Assembly (NCBI GenBank): GCA_947176055.1
Contig: CAMWPE010000047.1
Coordinates: 1-12,680 of the forward strand
DNA: 12,680 nt
Direction of reading: 5' to 3'
Source of the DNA: an uncultured Desulfovibrio sp.
Lineage (GTDB): Bacteria; Desulfobacterota; Desulfovibrionia; Desulfovibrionales; Desulfovibrionaceae
Position numbers and translations under genes: made by a program. The notes under the pieces are model-generated. The model was not told the DNA's origin. It saw only the letters and a list, made by a program, of their open reading frames with translations, and made no database searches. Positions 1 to 6,602 of the stretch are shown in pieces. The first letter of the stretch is position 1. Every line of letters starts with the position of its first letter.

Positions 1-300
1 ACCGCGGGAAACAAGAGGACGCCGATGGGAGAGGCCTGTCGCTAAAAATATTAATCGCTTATAATTTTTTTCGAATATGCTAAAACGTCATGGCTATAGG
101 ACTGGTCTTGACGATCGGACAGGCTTGCTAACTCGCGAAACGCGGACGGATTTGAAAAGAATTTTTATAAAAAAGACGGACGCGGCCCGCTCGCGGCGCG
201 CTGGGACGCCGGTCGCCCCGGCCGCGACGCGCCTAAAGGTAGAGAAAATAGCAAAATAAGGCAAGAAAAAAATTAAATCTCCGCCTCAACGAAGCGCGAA
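1..300. other. Left-edge region without a supported gene
   Basis: I see no supported gene here. Frame +1 is open from the window edge to a TAA at 43-45, which could be the last 14 codons of a gene entering from the left, but that is too short to identify. A 60-codon ATG-initiated frame at 77-259 is very rich in Arg and Lys, has no Shine-Dalgarno and resembles no family I know, so I do not call it. The interval changes sharply in composition, from AT-rich (about 45-80 and 155-175) to very GC-rich (about 180-235). It holds two terminator-like structures for minus-strand transcripts, listed separately. Confidence 0.5.
169..225 (-). terminator. Possible second terminator downstream of the carD-family gene
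   Basis: Read on the minus strand, GGCCGC-type arms (220-225 and 182-187, six complementary bases) enclose a GC-rich 32-base loop that could itself fold. A run of six T follows (complement of 169-174), with a 7-base gap between stem and T-run. The large loop and the gap make it non-canonical. It could back up the weak hairpin nearer the carD-family stop codon, or it could be chance in GC-rich sequence. Confidence 0.3.
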
Positions 301-308
301 TCAGGCGG
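266..308 (-). terminator. Weak rho-independent terminator after the carD-family gene
   Basis: On the minus strand, a 6-bp stem (CCGCCT at 303-308 against AGGCGG at 281-286) starts at the stop codon of the carD-family gene. It is followed by a T-rich tract, the complement of 266-274 with seven consecutive T. The 16-base loop and the 8-base gap before the T-run weaken the call, but orientation and position fit transcription ending after this gene. Confidence 0.4.
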
Positions 309-819
309 GCTGACCCTCTTCCTCCAGAGGAACAAAAGCGTATAGGGACAGCAAGCGATCCTTGAGTTCCTCCGCGGGCAAATCCAGGGCTTCGGAAATC
401 TCGCCGCAGACCAGATTCATGGCCTGCTCGAGCAACCTTCGCTCGCCAAATGACAGCTCCTTCGCCCGGCCAATGAGAAGCAACTCCCGCAGGACTTCCG
501 CCACCACGGATAAATCCGGACTTTTCAGACGCTCGGAATATTCCCGGAAACGTCTGTTCCAGTTCTGCCCGATAAAGACGGAGCGATCGATATCGGCTTG
601 CAAATCATCGAGGATGCGGCGCGCTTCCGGCTCCCCGACCAGGGCGCGGAGACCGACGCTGGTCGCGTTATGCACCGGCACCATGAGCGTAATGTTGTTT
701 GCCCTGACCCGGACAATATAAAAATCGCAAACCGCTCCCCCAATATCCTTGTGATCTATCCGCTCAATCTTCCCTACTCCCTGGGTTGGATACACGACCA
801 GACTATCTTCGCTGAACAT
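301..819 (-). CDS. CarD/CdnL-family RNA polymerase-binding transcriptional regulator
   Basis: This is a 172-residue stand-alone CarD-family protein. Such proteins bind the RNA polymerase beta subunit through an N-terminal Tudor-like domain and stabilise promoter open complexes. The family signature is clear: VVYPTQGVGKIERI near residues 8-21, then LMVPV (45-49) and VGLRAL (55-60). The helical C-terminal domain contains NWNRRFREY (87-95), whose Trp matches the residue family members use to wedge the upstream edge of the transcription bubble. I chose the ATG at 817-819 because family proteins begin almost exactly there and an AAGG-containing purine stretch precedes it. The frame runs up to a TTG at 885, but that adds 22 residues unlike the family and lacks a ribosome site. 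The permease gene lies 154 bases upstream on the same strand with no clear terminator between, so the two may be cotranscribed. CarD is often essential or growth-related; its role here is inferred from family. Confidence 0.9.
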   Translation of the reverse strand: MFSEDSLVVYPTQGVGKIERIDHKDIGGAVCDFYIVRVRANNITLMVPVHNATSVGLRALVGEPEARRILDDLQADIDRSVFIGQNWNRRFREYSERLKSPDLSVVAEVLRELLLIGRAKELSFGERRLLEQAMNLVCGEISEALDLPAEELKDRLLSLYAFVPLEEEGQPA

Positions 820-973
820 AACTTCGCCTTGCGCGCTTGAAAGACCCGGAACCGGAAGGTCAAAAAAAGACGCCCGGTCAGGCAATGAGGATCGATGCTT
901 AAGCTATGACATATTTTCGCCGCCATGTCCAGCGTCGACGCGAAGATTTCCAATAGCTACAAAGACTTGCGCC

Positions 974-1813
974 TCAGCCAAGGCGGACGATCATCGCTCC
1001 GGCCATGACGAGCAGAATAGCAAGGACGCGAAGCGGCGTCAGCTTCTCGCCCAGGAAGAGCACGGCCATTATCATGCCGAAGATCACCGAAGTTTCGCGC
1101 AACGCGGCTACCAGGGCTATGGGCGCGACAGTCATGGCCCAGATGGCTATGCCATACGAGCCCAGACCGCAGAGGCCGCCGGACACGCCGACGACGCCTC
1201 TCTTTTTGAGGTACGCGAGATATTCGCGACCGCGGCTGATCAGGACATAAATATGCAGGGGAAAAATATTCAGGAAGAATATCCAGCAGGTATAGGACAC
1301 GCTGTCGCCGGACAGCCGCGCTCCGAAACCGTCGGCCAGGGTATAGCCCATAATGACGAAAGACGTTCGCAAGGAATAGAGAACGCCGCGCAAATTGCCC
1401 CCTCCGTTCATTTTTTCCTGCAGGGCCAGCGCGAAAATACCGGAACAGAGCAGAAGGATGCCGCCCCAGGCGACGGAGCCCGGGGGCGTTCCGAGAATGC
1501 CCAGCGCGAAAGCCGTGAGCATGGGAGCAGTTCCGCGCATGAGAGTGTAGCCCAGGGTCAGATCCGTCGTCTTGTACGCCTGGGCCATGGAGAGGTAGTA
1601 GGCCAGATGACAAAGACAGGACAGGCAAAGCAGGGGGACGCAACGAAGCGCGGGCAAAGGGACGAAGGGCAGGATCAACATGGCCCCGAGACCGCCGCCC
1701 AGAGCGTTCATAGCGGTTTCGAACAGCTTGTCCGATCCGCCTTTGACAATGATATTCCAAGTCGCGTGCAAAAGCGCGGCGCCGAGAACCAGTAGGATTA
1801 CGCTCGCGGACAT
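974..1813 (-). CDS. EamA/DMT-superfamily membrane permease
   Basis: This 279-residue, very hydrophobic protein has about ten predicted membrane segments arranged as two similar halves of about 140 residues, the hallmark of EamA-type drug/metabolite transporters. The N-terminus, with HATWNIIVK at residues 16-24, is typical of the family's first helix. The second half ends with the usual ETSVIFGMIMAVLFLGEK helix (about 239-256) and a final hydrophobic helix stopping at the C-terminus. Members export or import small metabolites such as amino acids or nucleosides across the inner membrane; the substrate cannot be read from the sequence. The start is ATG at 1811-1813. There is no Shine-Dalgarno in the preceding 30 bases, and a terminator for the upstream DUF362 gene lies about 20-55 bases upstream, so this gene probably needs its own promoter. 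A leaderless transcript is possible (see findings). Confidence 0.85.
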   Translation of the reverse strand: MSASVILLVLGAALLHATWNIIVKGGSDKLFETAMNALGGGLGAMLILPFVPLPALRCVPLLCLSCLCHLAYYLSMAQAYKTTDLTLGYTLMRGTAPMLTAFALGILGTPPGSVAWGGILLLCSGIFALALQEKMNGGGNLRGVLYSLRTSFVIMGYTLADGFGARLSGDSVSYTCWIFFLNIFPLHIYVLISRGREYLAYLKKRGVVGVSGGLCGLGSYGIAIWAMTVAPIALVAALRETSVIFGMIMAVLFLGEKLTPLRVLAILLVMAGAMIVRLG

Positions 1814-1818
1814 GGCTT

Positions 1819-1847
1819 TTTATGAGACGGAAACTAAAAAAATTCAA
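1819..1847 (-). promoter_or_regulatory. Speculative promoter for the permease gene (possibly leaderless)
   Basis: On the minus strand, TTGAAT (1842-1847) and CATAAA (1819-1824) are separated by exactly 17 bases, each matching the sigma70 consensus at four of six positions. The -10 element ends five bases before the ATG, so initiation would fall at or beside the start codon. That would fit the missing ribosome site, but also makes this element easy to dismiss. It overlaps the T-tract of the DUF362 terminator. Confidence 0.25.
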
Positions 1848-1868
1848 GCCGTCGCGCCCGGCGACGGC
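1834..1868 (-). terminator. Rho-independent terminator of the DUF362 gene
   Basis: On the minus strand, a perfect 8-bp stem (GCCGTCGC at 1861-1868 with GCGACGGC at 1848-1855, 5-base loop) is followed by TTGA and then a run of T (complement of about 1835-1843). It begins 29 bases after the stop codon of the DUF362 gene and ends about 20 bases before the permease start codon, so it should uncouple the two genes. Confidence 0.8.
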
Positions 1869-1896
1869 TCTGTAGCAAAGGAGACCCGGTTATGGG

Positions 1897-2997
1897 TTAG
1901 ATGTGTTTGAGCTCGTATTCCCTGGTTCCCAGACCAATTTCCTCTCCGTAGCTCAACTGCCTTTCGCCGTGGGTATTGGGCCAGCGGGCCTTGAATTTGT
2001 CGGGCGCTCCGGCAAGCTGGGGATCCAGCGGCTCCGCCTGATTGACGAGATCATAGGAGGCCTGATCGATGGCCACGGGATCGCGGCTGGCCAGGATACC
2101 GAGATCAGCGACCATGGGCAGATCGCTCCAGCCCACGCAATCGCAGTCCGGCGTGACGCTCATGACGAAGTTTATATAACAAATATTCTGTTCCCTGCCC
2201 TGAACGACGCCCAGCGCGTATTCCGTCGTTCTTTCGATAAAGGGCAACATCTCCGTGGCCCAGTCGATACTGATGGCTTTCTCCGGCCTGACCGGACACA
2301 CGGTTATACATTCAAAACAGCCTATGCATTTGGAGATATCGACATGGCTTTTACCGTCGATCAGGGAAAGGGCGCTCTGCGGACAGACCTTGACGCAACG
2401 GCCGCATCCAATGCACTTCTCCGTATCGATAATGACATGGGTTTTATGTTGCTCGCGTTTGCCGCGCACGCTGGCTCCGCCCATGGCGAGGTTTTTGATA
2501 GCTCCGCCGAATCCGGCCATTTCGTGTCCCTTGAAATGGGAGGCGACCACGAGCGCGGGCGCGCGGCGCGCGGCGTCGGCCACATAGACTTCGGTAAAAT
2601 GCTTTTTGTTGATCGTCACGGGGATATCGTTATAGCCAAAGAGGCCGTCGCCTATAATAATGGGAGCGGCGACCGTGGCGGGGGAATAACCATGCATATA
2701 GGCAACATTGAGATGATCGACCGCGTTGTGCCGCATACCCGAATACAGCGTGCAGGTGTCCGTAAGGAAGGGTTTCGCTCCCGCGCCGCGGACTTTCTCC
2801 ACTATGCGCCGGATAAAGGCCGGATTGAGATGCGTGTCGTTGCCGTATTCGCCAAAATGCAGCTTGATCCCGCAGGGTTCTTTTTTCTGAACGATCTCGT
2901 CCAGATTGAGCGCGTCGCACAGACGGTCAATTTTCTCTCCCTTGTTGCCAGATTCCGTCCGGGTATGCAGTTTTGCCAGATAAACTGTAGCTGCCAT
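1897..2997 (-). CDS. DUF362-family protein with two 4Fe-4S clusters
   Basis: This 366-residue protein has a DUF362 domain wrapped around a bacterial ferredoxin-type double-cluster insert. The N-terminal part (about 1-180) carries GIKLHFGEYGNDTHLNP (43-59) and HFKGHEMAGFGGAIKNLAMG (154-173), both typical of DUF362. The insert holds CIGCGRCVKVCP (Cys 195, 198, 201, 205) and CIGCFECITVCP (Cys 224, 227, 230, 234), each a 4Fe-4S binding motif. The C-terminal DPVAIDQASYDLV (306-318) closes the DUF362 fold. There is no signal peptide or membrane segment, so it is probably cytosolic. Homologues are common in anaerobes and are often annotated as uncharacterised Fe-S centre proteins; the reaction is unknown, with electron transfer inferred from the clusters. 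The start is ATG at 2995-2997, with GGAGG (complement of 3002-3006) four bases upstream. It has its own strong promoter and terminator, so it is probably monocistronic. Confidence 0.9.
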   Translation of the reverse strand: MAATVYLAKLHTRTESGNKGEKIDRLCDALNLDEIVQKKEPCGIKLHFGEYGNDTHLNPAFIRRIVEKVRGAGAKPFLTDTCTLYSGMRHNAVDHLNVAYMHGYSPATVAAPIIIGDGLFGYNDIPVTINKKHFTEVYVADAARRAPALVVASHFKGHEMAGFGGAIKNLAMGGASVRGKREQHKTHVIIDTEKCIGCGRCVKVCPQSALSLIDGKSHVDISKCIGCFECITVCPVRPEKAISIDWATEMLPFIERTTEYALGVVQGREQNICYINFVMSVTPDCDCVGWSDLPMVADLGILASRDPVAIDQASYDLVNQAEPLDPQLAGAPDKFKARWPNTHGERQLSYGEEIGLGTREYELKHI

Positions 2998-3412
2998 ATT
3001 TCCTCCGTGTTGGGTTAGAGCCTGACTCGTTCCGGCGGCGCCGGGGCGAATTTTAAATTATACTTTTAAAAGAGCGACTTGTAAAACCGCGGAGCCTTCA
3101 TTTATTAAATGATTGAAAAAGCCCCGGCGGCGTGTAATTCTTATACCCCGGCGCGGGGAAAATGAAAATAAGCCGCGGTCGCCCGGCGCGTCATAATCTT
3201 GCCCAAAACTGGCGCCGCGCCCGGACTCTCGCCATAACGGAACGGCAACGCGCGACCCGCCGGAACGGCTTCTCATAAAGTCGCGCTGGCTAATTTATGG
3301 CGTTCGCCTGACTTTAAGGGATAATTTCGCGGGCATTCGCCCGTCGCGAGAGGGCGAGGCTATTTTATAAGCGCGTTGGATAACGGCCGGGCGCTAAAAT
3401 CCGGAAAACAGT
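2998..3412. other. Divergent intergenic region between the DUF362 gene and rfbF
   Basis: This 415-base spacer lies between divergent genes. The left end holds the DUF362 promoter and ribosome site. The rest alternates AT-rich stretches with GC-rich inverted repeats, for example CCCCG-GCG-CGGGG at about 3146-3158 and CGGGC-ATTC-GCCCG at 3330-3343. Neither is followed by a T-run in a useful direction. The rfbF operon must be driven from here, but I found no convincing -35/-10 pair on the plus strand. A 72-codon minus frame at 3058-3276 overlies the DUF362 promoter and resembles nothing known. Confidence 0.6.
3057..3085 (-). promoter_or_regulatory. Sigma70-type promoter of the DUF362 gene
   Basis: On the minus strand, TTTACA (complement of 3080-3085, five of six consensus bases) is followed after exactly 17 bases by a perfect TATAAT (complement of 3057-3062). 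Transcription would start near 3050, giving a leader of about 50 bases that contains the GGAGG ribosome site. This is the best promoter match in the window. Confidence 0.75.
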
Positions 3413-4177
3413 ATGGAAACGATAATAATGTGCGGGGGCAAGGGGACTCGTCTGCGCGAAGAGACGGTGATCAAGCCCAAACCCATGGTCGAGATTGGCG
3501 GTCGTCCAATCCTCTGGCATATCATGTCCATTTATTCCCGCTTTGGATTCCGGGATTTTATATTGCCTCTTGGTTACAAGGGCGAGATGATCAAGAGCTA
3601 TTTTCGCGATTATCAGTCGCTCAATTCGGATTTCACCGTGAACCTCAAGAGCGGAGATTTAACCCTCCATCACAGTCATATGGAAGACTGGACGGTCACG
3701 CTTTGCGACACCGGCGAGAACACGCTAAAGGGAGGCAGGCTCAAGCGCGCTGCCAAATACGTAAAGGGCGACCGGTTCATGGTAACCTACGGCGACGGAC
3801 TCGCGGATATCGATTTAAATAAATTGCTGGATTTTCATCTCAAATCAGGCTCAATCGGCACTTTTACCGGCGTCCGCATGCCTTCGCGATTCGGAACCGT
3901 GCGCGCGGACGACCAGGGCAGAATTCTCTCCTGGGAAGAAAAACCCATCCTGGACGAATATATAAATTGCGGCTTTTTTGTCTTTGAAAAAAAATTTCTG
4001 GATTATCTTTCGGAAGACGAAAATTGCGATCTCGAGCGGGAGCCCCTGCAAGCTCTGGCGCGGGAGGGACAGCTTTCCATGTATCCGCATCCGGGGCAAT
4101 GGCAATGCATGGACACGTTGCGCGACTCCTTGAGACTTAACGAACTCTGGGACAGGGGCGAAGCGTTCTGGACCTAA
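3413..4177 (+). CDS. rfbF: Glucose-1-phosphate cytidylyltransferase
   Basis: This enzyme makes CDP-glucose from CTP and glucose-1-phosphate, the entry step to CDP-linked deoxy sugars used in lipopolysaccharide or other surface glycans. At 254 residues it is the usual size for RfbF. The nucleotidyltransferase signature GGKGTRLREET (8-18) is followed by KPKPMVEIGGRPILWHIM (21-38), YGDGLADID (126-134, with the metal-binding Asp), WEEKP (174-178), INCGFFVFE (184-192) and WQCMDTLRD (230-238), all characteristic of RfbF rather than the RmlA or GalU branches. The start is ATG at 3413, where the family begins; the ribosome site (CCGGAAAA) is weak. It is the first gene of the plus-strand operon. The expected partner rfbG follows, but only after an inserted two-gene cassette. 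The protein is cytosolic. Confidence 0.95.
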   Translation: METIIMCGGKGTRLREETVIKPKPMVEIGGRPILWHIMSIYSRFGFRDFILPLGYKGEMIKSYFRDYQSLNSDFTVNLKSGDLTLHHSHMEDWTVTLCDTGENTLKGGRLKRAAKYVKGDRFMVTYGDGLADIDLNKLLDFHLKSGSIGTFTGVRMPSRFGTVRADDQGRILSWEEKPILDEYINCGFFVFEKKFLDYLSEDENCDLEREPLQALAREGQLSMYPHPGQWQCMDTLRDSLRLNELWDRGEAFWT

Positions 4178-4229
4178 AAGCCGCGACGCGCGAGGCTTCG
4201 GGATCAACGCGCCCGAAAAGGGAATTGTC

Positions 4230-4466
4230 ATGGATATGAAAAATTTTGATCCGGATTGTCTTCTGGAAATCGCGAAAAAAAATCATCCCGGCGCGCTCGG
4301 GCGCGAACTGGAATGCGGTGTGCCATTAAATTATACCGACGAAACAGGCCGATATGTTTTCCGGTACAAGGATGGCACAATCTTGCCGGCCCGCCTCGAT
4401 ATTTCATTCGCCGAAAACCTGGAAAATCATAAACTTGTCATGGGAGCGGGATGGACAGGTATCTGA
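4230..4466 (+). CDS. Small protein, putative antitoxin of a zeta-type kinase pair
   Basis: This 78-residue acidic-to-neutral protein shares 16 bases, in a different frame, with the start of the following zeta-toxin-like kinase gene. That is the gene order and overlap typical of antitoxin-toxin pairs. No DNA-binding motif stands out. The N-terminal half is predicted mainly helical (LLEIAKKNHPGALGRELE at 11-28) and is followed by a beta-hairpin-like GVPLNYTDETGRYVFRYKDG (30-49). From memory, small proteins with a 'Gly-Val-Pro-x-x-Tyr ... Asp-Gly' core are found next to COG4185 kinases, but I cannot confirm that here. The start at 4230 has AAGGGA eight bases upstream; a second ATG two codons later (4236) is possible. 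Base composition is AT-richer than rfbF and rfbG. The antitoxin role is inferred from context. Confidence 0.65.
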   Translation: MDMKNFDPDCLLEIAKKNHPGALGRELECGVPLNYTDETGRYVFRYKDGTILPARLDISFAENLENHKLVMGAGWTGI

Positions 4467-4963
4467 TTTGCGTTTGCGGCCCGAATGGCGCCGGCAAGTC
4501 GACTTTTGCCAGGGCTGTCCTCTCGACGCTCAATTTGCCTATAGTTGATCCCGACCTGTATAGTTCGCAAGGAATATCGGAGATAGCGGCGGGAAAAATC
4601 GCGTCGCGTCTGATTAAGGATTATCTCGCGCGAGGCGTTTCATTCATAAAAGAGTCGACATTAACTTCAAACTTTGACGGCCGGATAATCCGGCGCGCGC
4701 GGGAACTCGGCTACGCTGTTATCCTGATTTATATCGCTCTTAATTCCGCGGAAGAATCTATATTGAGGGTCGAACGCCGCGCCATGGCCGGAGGGCATTC
4801 CATACCGCAAGCGATAATTAAACGGAGATTTGACAAAAGCCGCCGTAATTTAAAATTAATCCGGGATGATATCGATTATTTATACCTTATCGATGGATCC
4901 CGGCCTTATCCGTTTGATCGCGATCCCGATTGGGCTGAAAAATTTTGGAAAGCGATTCAATAG
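4451..4963 (+). CDS. Zeta-toxin-like P-loop kinase (COG4185 type)
   Basis: This 170-residue P-loop phosphotransferase has a Walker A motif GPNGAGKST at residues 10-18, an Asp-containing strand end IVDPD (31-35), the segment FIKESTLTS (65-73), which matches the FxETTLS substrate-side motif of the group, RVERR (106-110), and GGHSIPQAIIKRRF (114-127), the strongest family signature. Characterised zeta/PezT toxins phosphorylate UDP-N-acetylglucosamine and so block cell-wall synthesis. Shorter COG4185 members are less studied and their substrates mostly unknown. The start ATG at 4451 has GGGAG four to five bases upstream and lies inside the preceding small gene, implying translational coupling. 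rfbG begins 25 bases after the stop. Being embedded between two steps of a nucleotide-sugar pathway is unusual. The Walker Lys, catalytic acid region and Arg-rich motif are present, so the protein looks intact. It is cytosolic. Confidence 0.8.
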   Translation: MDRYLICVCGPNGAGKSTFARAVLSTLNLPIVDPDLYSSQGISEIAAGKIASRLIKDYLARGVSFIKESTLTSNFDGRIIRRARELGYAVILIYIALNSAEESILRVERRAMAGGHSIPQAIIKRRFDKSRRNLKLIRDDIDYLYLIDGSRPYPFDRDPDWAEKFWKAIQ

Positions 4964-4988
4964 CCGCGGCAAGCGCTGGAGAGAAGAC

Positions 4989-6095
4989 GTGTTCGGCGAT
5001 ATTTATAAAGGCAAAAAAGTTTTCGTCACCGGCGAAACCGGCTTCAAGGGATCCTGGCTTTGCGCCTGGTTATTGAAGCTGGGCGCGTCCGTAACCGGTT
5101 TCTCCAACGGGCCCCCCGGCAGCCCCGCCAATTTCGAAGTTATCGGCCTGGGCGAGCTTATCCGGGCTTATCCCGGCGACGTTCGCGACGCCGCGGCCTT
5201 AACCCGGGAGCTGACCGCCGCGGCTCCGGACATAGTCTTTCATCTGGCCGCGCAAGCCCTGGTTCGCGAGTCCTACGACGAGCCAACGGTCACTATCGAA
5301 ACCAACGCCATGGGCGTAATGAATATCCTGGAGGCGATCCGGCGCGTTCCCTCCGTCCGCGCCGCGGTCGTGATCACATCGGACAAATGTTATCGCAACG
5401 ACGAATGGGTTTACGGTTATCGCGAAATTGATCCGCTGGGAGGAGCGGATCCCTATTCAGCGTCCAAAGCCTGCGCCGAAATAATTTCCCATTGCTATTT
5501 TCAGAGTTTTTTCCGCGACGGCCCCGCCTGCGCGACCGCGCGCGCCGGAAACGTTATCGGCGGCGGCGACTGGGCCAAAGACCGGATTGTTCCGGATTGC
5601 GCCAGGGCCTGGGCCCGGGGCGAGCCCGCGTTAATCCGCAATCCTCGCGCCACGCGGCCCTGGCAATGCGTCCTCGAGCCTCTTTCCGGTTATCTCTGGC
5701 TGGGAGCCCGGCTTCTGGACGCGAATCTCGGCGCCAACGGCTATGACCCCCGCGGACGATCCTATAACTTTGGCCCTCCGGCCGACGCGGTTTACACTAC
5801 CGGAGAACTGGCGGACGGCCTTGTCCGGCGTTGGCCGGGCTTCGCGTGGACGACGGAAGAAAAAGAGCGTAAAGAAAAAAAAGAGAGCGGCTTGTTAAAA
5901 CTCTGTTGCGATCGCGCTCTCGCGGAGCTGGACTGGAAAGCCGCCCTGAATTTTGAAGAAACTCTGGACTACACGGCGGAATGGTACGCGCGTTATTATC
6001 AAAAAAAAGGCGATACGCGCGAATTTACCTTCCGACAGATTGAGCGCTACGAAAACAGGGCCAGGGAGCGGGGCATCCTCTGGGCCGGGATTTAA
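4989..6095 (+). CDS. rfbG: CDP-glucose 4,6-dehydratase
   Basis: This short-chain dehydrogenase family enzyme converts CDP-glucose to CDP-4-keto-6-deoxyglucose with tightly bound NAD+. From the GTG at 4989 the protein is 368 residues, close to the family norm. It shows the NAD-binding TGETGFKG (14-21), LAAQALVRESYDEP (86-99), TSDKCY (130-135), the catalytic DPYSASK (154-160, Tyr156 and Lys160) and RAGNVIGGGDWAKDRIVPD (185-203), all RfbG hallmarks. The frame extends upstream to an ATG at 4866, but that adds 41 unrelated residues overlapping the kinase gene. GGAGAG at 4978-4983, five bases before the GTG, and family length favour 4989. A charged, Lys/Glu-rich stretch at 289-299 looks like a local insertion. 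It follows the kinase gene by 25 bases and precedes the cupin epimerase by 13. The enzyme is cytosolic. Confidence 0.94.
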   Translation: MFGDIYKGKKVFVTGETGFKGSWLCAWLLKLGASVTGFSNGPPGSPANFEVIGLGELIRAYPGDVRDAAALTRELTAAAPDIVFHLAAQALVRESYDEPTVTIETNAMGVMNILEAIRRVPSVRAAVVITSDKCYRNDEWVYGYREIDPLGGADPYSASKACAEIISHCYFQSFFRDGPACATARAGNVIGGGDWAKDRIVPDCARAWARGEPALIRNPRATRPWQCVLEPLSGYLWLGARLLDANLGANGYDPRGRSYNFGPPADAVYTTGELADGLVRRWPGFAWTTEEKERKEKKESGLLKLCCDRALAELDWKAALNFEETLDYTAEWYARYYQKKGDTREFTFRQIERYENRARERGILWAGI

Positions 6096-6108
6096 AACCG
6101 GAGAAATT

Positions 6109-6597
6109 ATGGATAACAGCAAAATTCGTCTTCCCCTGATCAAGGATGTCGAGCTCTTCTCCCTGGCGGTCATCTCCGCGCCCGGCGGCGACGTCATGCG
6201 GATGTTGCGACCGGATGCGCCAATCCAGCCCAAGTTCCCCGAAGGAATCGGCGAAGTGTATTTTTCCGAAATTTTGCCGGATCAGGTCAAGGCCTGGAAA
6301 ATGCATACGGAACAGACGCAAAGGCTGGCCGTGCCTTGCGGCCAGATCCGGATCGCCCTTTACGATATGCGCGCCGCCTCCCCTACCCTGCGCGTCCTGG
6401 ACGTTCTCGATCTCGGGCGCCCCGGCGATTACAACATGCTCGTTATCCCGCCAGGGATCTGGTACGGATTCCGTTGCGCCAGCGCCCAGCCCGCCCTTGT
6501 CTGCAATTGTCCCGACAGGCCGCATGATCCGGCGGAATGCCAGCGCGCTCCCGCCGACACGCCCGATATTCCCTACATCTGGAATCCCGACAAATAA
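6109..6597 (+). CDS. RmlC-like cupin, sugar-nucleotide epimerase/isomerase
   Basis: This 162-residue cupin resembles the shorter branch of the dTDP-4-dehydrorhamnose 3,5-epimerase family often found beside rfbF/rfbG. WKMHTEQTQRL (63-73) places a His (66) where RmlC has its catalytic base. GQIRIALYDMR (78-88), SPT (91-93) and VIPPGIWYGF (112-121) follow the RmlC order, and the C-terminus ends with the subfamily's IPYIW. It is about 20 residues shorter than classical RmlC. The likely substrate is CDP-4-keto-6-deoxyglucose or a later intermediate from the two enzymes upstream; whether it epimerises at C3/C5 or isomerises the keto group cannot be told. The start ATG at 6109 has GGAG five bases upstream. 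The frame opens earlier (5953), but that part overlaps rfbG in another frame. The operon is tight: 13 bases after rfbG, 5 before the ACT gene. Confidence 0.82.
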   Translation: MDNSKIRLPLIKDVELFSLAVISAPGGDVMRMLRPDAPIQPKFPEGIGEVYFSEILPDQVKAWKMHTEQTQRLAVPCGQIRIALYDMRAASPTLRVLDVLDLGRPGDYNMLVIPPGIWYGFRCASAQPALVCNCPDRPHDPAECQRAPADTPDIPYIWNPDK

Positions 6598-6602
6598 AAG
6601 CG

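Noticed and set aside
77..259. 60-codon plus-strand frame near the left edge
   Set aside because: No ribosome site, strongly basic composition caused by the GC-rich stretch, and overlap with a terminator-like structure.
932..941. Perfect 10-base palindrome GCGTCGACGC between the permease and carD-family genes
   Set aside because: A single short palindrome in GC-rich DNA with no second copy or promoter context.
957..1847. Minus-strand frame of 296 codons overlapping the permease gene
   Set aside because: Arg-rich translation in a shifted frame; the permease frame has clear membrane segments and family motifs.
1903..3018. Long plus-strand open frame (371 codons) opposite the DUF362 gene
   Set aside because: It is the antisense shadow of a well-supported Fe-S protein gene with its own promoter, ribosome site and terminator; its translation resembles no family.
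3058..3276. 72-codon minus-strand frame in the divergent spacer
   Set aside because: It runs across the DUF362 promoter, has no ribosome site and has low-complexity Arg/Gly-rich translation.
3162..3278. 38-codon plus-strand frame with a GGGGA stretch just upstream
   Set aside because: Arg-rich, unlike any known small protein, and a frame of this length is expected by chance; spacing to the purine stretch is too short.
3330..3343. CGGGC-ATTC-GCCCG hairpin upstream of rfbF
   Set aside because: No T-run follows on either strand, so it is not an intrinsic terminator, and no operator family is recognisable.
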